Of a stretch of 64,000 nucleotides of DNA, positions 61,607-64,000 are shown in pieces (within the stretch, counting starts at the first letter, position 1; every line of letters starts with the position of its first letter). This stretch comes from Drosophila pseudoobscura (lineage: Eukaryota; Arthropoda; Insecta; Diptera; Drosophilidae). The notes under the pieces are model-generated. The model was given only the letters and a program-made list of their open reading frames with translations. It was not told where the DNA came from and did no database searches. Location: NCBI RefSeq assembly GCF_009870125.1, contig NC_046683.1:52901869-52965868 (forward strand), read 5' to 3'. Made by a program: the position numbers and the translations under genes.

Positions 61607-63780
61607 TGCGCATATTGAAACCGGAAATAGTCGAACCAAGTGCCAGGCAACCGACTGACGCACTGACACACATTTCGCAAACAAAGGACAAAGGACCAAG
61701 GGGGGCACAGGGGCACAGGGGCACAGGGACACAGGGAACACATGACCGAAAAAAGGGCAGAAAAAGCAGTCGGGAATGGGAATGCGGAGTGCGGAGTGCG
61801 GAGCGCATAAAAAAAAAGGGAATTGAGCAAAATAAAAAAGCTCGAGTAAAATGCTTTTGTCCAGGCGGGCAGGAACAAAGCCTAACTAACCGCCTGTGGC
61901 GGGAACAACCACCCTTAATGGCGGAAGGACATGCAGGACAAGCCCAAGACCAGGCAAAAGCCCGCCTGGCAACAGAGAGCCACTGACAGGAACGGCACAG
62001 AACGGCTGCTGCAAATACATCTCTATCTCCCTGTCTCACTCACACAAAGGACACACCGATGGACACTGGAGAGCGGGGAACGGTGAGCGGAACTGGCAAG
62101 AAGAGATCATAATAATGTGAGACCTTGTCTTGAGACCAAGGATGCCCGCAAAAGATACCTGCCACATCCCCTATCTTAATGCCCATCCCTCCGCCCTGCC
62201 TCCGTGCCTCCTTGCCTCCTTGCCTCTGGCCTGAAAACCGGAATGCGACAGGCGATTGCATCATAAATTCTGTGATCCGTTGCGGACCCTGGAAGTGAAT
62301 CATCCGCCTGGCAACGACCAGGGTCCAGCGACAGCGGCCCTTTTTTTTTTTTTTTTTAATGCAAAGGAATGCCAAAGGAGAATAAATAAAAATTAACTTA
62401 TTTGCATATTATTCAGTGAGCGGGTGCGAAAGGATTCGCCACTGAAAGGATACTTAAAAGCGGACAAAGCAAATGCGACCAATGCCGGAGCCGGTGCCGG
62501 TGCCGGTCCAGTGGCCCAAAGGTAAAGATTTTCCAGTTTCCCTGGAATTTTCGAACAAAAAAACAACAATTGAAATATGATTTTTGGGTAGTAGAACCTC
62601 CATACCATACGATACCCTCTGGGATGATAGTAAATCTGTCTTTACCGAAGATCACAAGACACCCAAAGCATACCCTGGCCCCTGGTCGGCTCCTGGGACG
62701 TGGCCACAGATGGTTGTATGGGTTGGTGGGGAATCAAATGGGAAGGAAAAAGGCTGCTCTGCTTTGCTCTGCTCTGCTCTGCTTTTGTGTTTGTGTGTGT
62801 GGTGGCGTGATGAAGTGATGGACATGTATGGACACATGCAGCGTTATGTTTAGCATACACAATCCATCCCGGTGGCATGGGGCAAGAATCGTCGTATGTA
62901 AATACGAGTAGGGCCGTGTGGGGGGGGGGGGGCCCCGGGCAAGTCCTTGCGCTTTTAATCATAAATAACAAAGGACACATGGCGGGCTCTCGCAGTGCAC
63001 TCGGCTTTCAAGCTTTATCCCAACAAAAGCCTCCCCCCTCCCCCCGTCAGAGCCCGCACTCGTACTCCTCGTGGTGTCTGTGTGTGTGCGCCTGTTGATA
63101 ATCCTCCGACCACTGACCGAAGGACCCCCCCCCCCCCACACCAAACGCCCAACCACAGCAGCACCCCCCAAGCTCTGTCAGGCGCTTTTCATTTCCGCCT
63201 CATGGACGCCAAACATGCCACTGTCTCTCCCTCTCTCTCGCTCTGGCACTGTCTCTCCCTCTCTCTCTCTCTCTCTGGCACTGTCTCTCCTTCTCACTCT
63301 CTCTGCCACTGTCTCTCCCCCTCTCACTCTCTGCTCGATAGGCTGACCCTAGAACGTTGCTAGTTGTGTCCAGGGTCTCCATGTCCGTATCCGAGTCTAT
63401 GGCTCTGCCTTTGCCTCTGCCCTTTCCCCCCCCGCCCCCCTGACGTGGCAAGCGGAACCAAAGCACTGCGCAGTTGTTGCCCCTGTCCGTCTTTATCGTC
63501 TCTATGTGTGTGTGTGTGTGTGTGTGTGTGCAGAATTTTGATATTAATAGCTTTGGACAGTTTTATAAACGCCTTTCGGGGTTAACATGCTCAAGTGGTA
63601 TTCATATTTTCCACTGACCGACCTGTCACTATGGTGTGTGTCAGCCCCCTGCCCCTGCCACCGCCCCAGACCCCTGCGAAATGTGAAAATAAAACGAAAA
63701 CGCCAGCCCCCCCCCTGTGAGGGGGTGGTGGGACGAGGTCTGGGCTGCTACGGCTGAACTGGCGGCAGTTCAATGCACAG
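61417..63780. other. Intergenic
   Basis: Contains AGGC units (61577-61605), GGGGCACA units near 61698-61730, poly(T) (62341-62357), a 13-G tract near 62919-62932, CT-rich units (63222-63330) and a TG run (63504-63531). No supported gene. Confidence 0.45.
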
Positions 63781-63786
63781 TTTATT
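63781..63786 (-). terminator. Poly(A) signal of the 35-residue peptide gene
   Basis: AATAAA on the minus strand about 59 bases after the stop codon at 63845. Confidence 0.6.
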
Positions 63787-63844
63787 GATCAGCGACTGTG
63801 GATTGTGGATTGTGGATGGGCATATCGATCGATGGCAGTCGATC

Positions 63845-63952
63845 CTATTCCGAGCTGGAGCTGGACGAGGAGTCCTTCAGGGGCCGGCCATCGACGGCCG
63901 CTAGCCCGCAGCCGAGGAGCACTCCAATCAGCAAAAGATTCAGATATTTCAT
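63845..63952 (-). CDS. Small secreted peptide precursor, 35 residues
   Basis: ATG at 63952 opens MKYLNLLLIGVLLGCGLAAV, a textbook signal peptide (Lys then an ~16-residue hydrophobic core, small residues before DG). After a likely cut near residue 19-22 the mature peptide would be only about 13-16 residues: (DG)RPLKDS, then a serine run, and a final Glu. Start context (CGCATCATGA) is acceptable, the frame has a fly-like codon bias, and AATAAA follows the stop. In Drosophila, genes of this size and layout are commonly immune-induced peptides or male accessory gland products; which one is unknown. The serine run is coded by mixed TCC/TCG/AGC codons, so it is not a recent simple repeat. I do not recognise a named family with certainty. 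Confidence 0.65.
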   Translation of the reverse strand: MKYLNLLLIGVLLGCGLAAVDGRPLKDSSSSSSSE

Positions 63953-64000
63953 GATGCGTTGCGTTGTCGGCATCCACGGATCTCGATCGGTATTGAGGGG
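63953..64000. other. Upstream of the small peptide gene, cut by the window edge
   Basis: Only about 48 bases of its 5' side are present and no TATA box is visible in them. Confidence 0.4.

Overview
The window is nuclear DNA from a fly, most likely a Drosophila of the obscura group. The evidence is: small introns (68-83 nt) with GTAAGT-type donors and short pyrimidine-tract acceptors; a G/C-ending codon bias in the best genes; very dense CA/TG, GA and 6- to 12-bp microsatellites; AATAAA signals just after stop codons; and a dispersed repeat with inverted TATACCCGATAC ends plus a GACGGACA-rich tail, of a type spread through Drosophila genomes. No operon, rRNA, tRNA or CRISPR array was seen. The species assignment is inference.

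Layout. 1-2.1 kb is a patchwork of a dispersed-repeat fragment, a 5'-truncated HMG-box-like gene (MST-HMG type) and an imperfect inverted repeat whose left half holds an intact two-exon gene. A one-exon gene for a small single-pass membrane protein lies at 3.7 kb. 4-14 kb is mostly simple-sequence intergenic DNA. At 14.2-14.9 kb is a clear member of the AIG1/ADTRP family of membrane threonine hydrolases. 15-30 kb holds a 93-bp tandem array, a possible two-exon gene at 20.8-21.7 kb and a few weak exon candidates.

The most striking region is 30.5-34.7 kb. It is a head-to-head inverted duplication carrying two diverging copies of a two-exon gene for a 136-residue, cysteine-rich, multi-pass membrane protein. 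A ~1.1 kb dispersed element has inserted in the left arm. Almost every coding difference between the copies changes an amino acid, while the 3' flanks are nearly identical.

A decayed Tc1-like transposase follows at 37 kb. A two-exon gene for a divergent methylenetetrahydrofolate reductase (MTHFR) catalytic domain lies at 39.2-40.3 kb. 40.5-63.7 kb is a long gene-poor, microsatellite-rich stretch. The window ends with a tiny gene for a 35-residue secreted peptide on the minus strand, with its own poly(A) signal.

The genes do not form a pathway. MTHFR-like and AIG1-like are metabolic. The HMG-box fragment, the small secreted peptide and the small membrane proteins are of the kinds often expressed in the male germline or reproductive tract of flies, but that is inference from type only.
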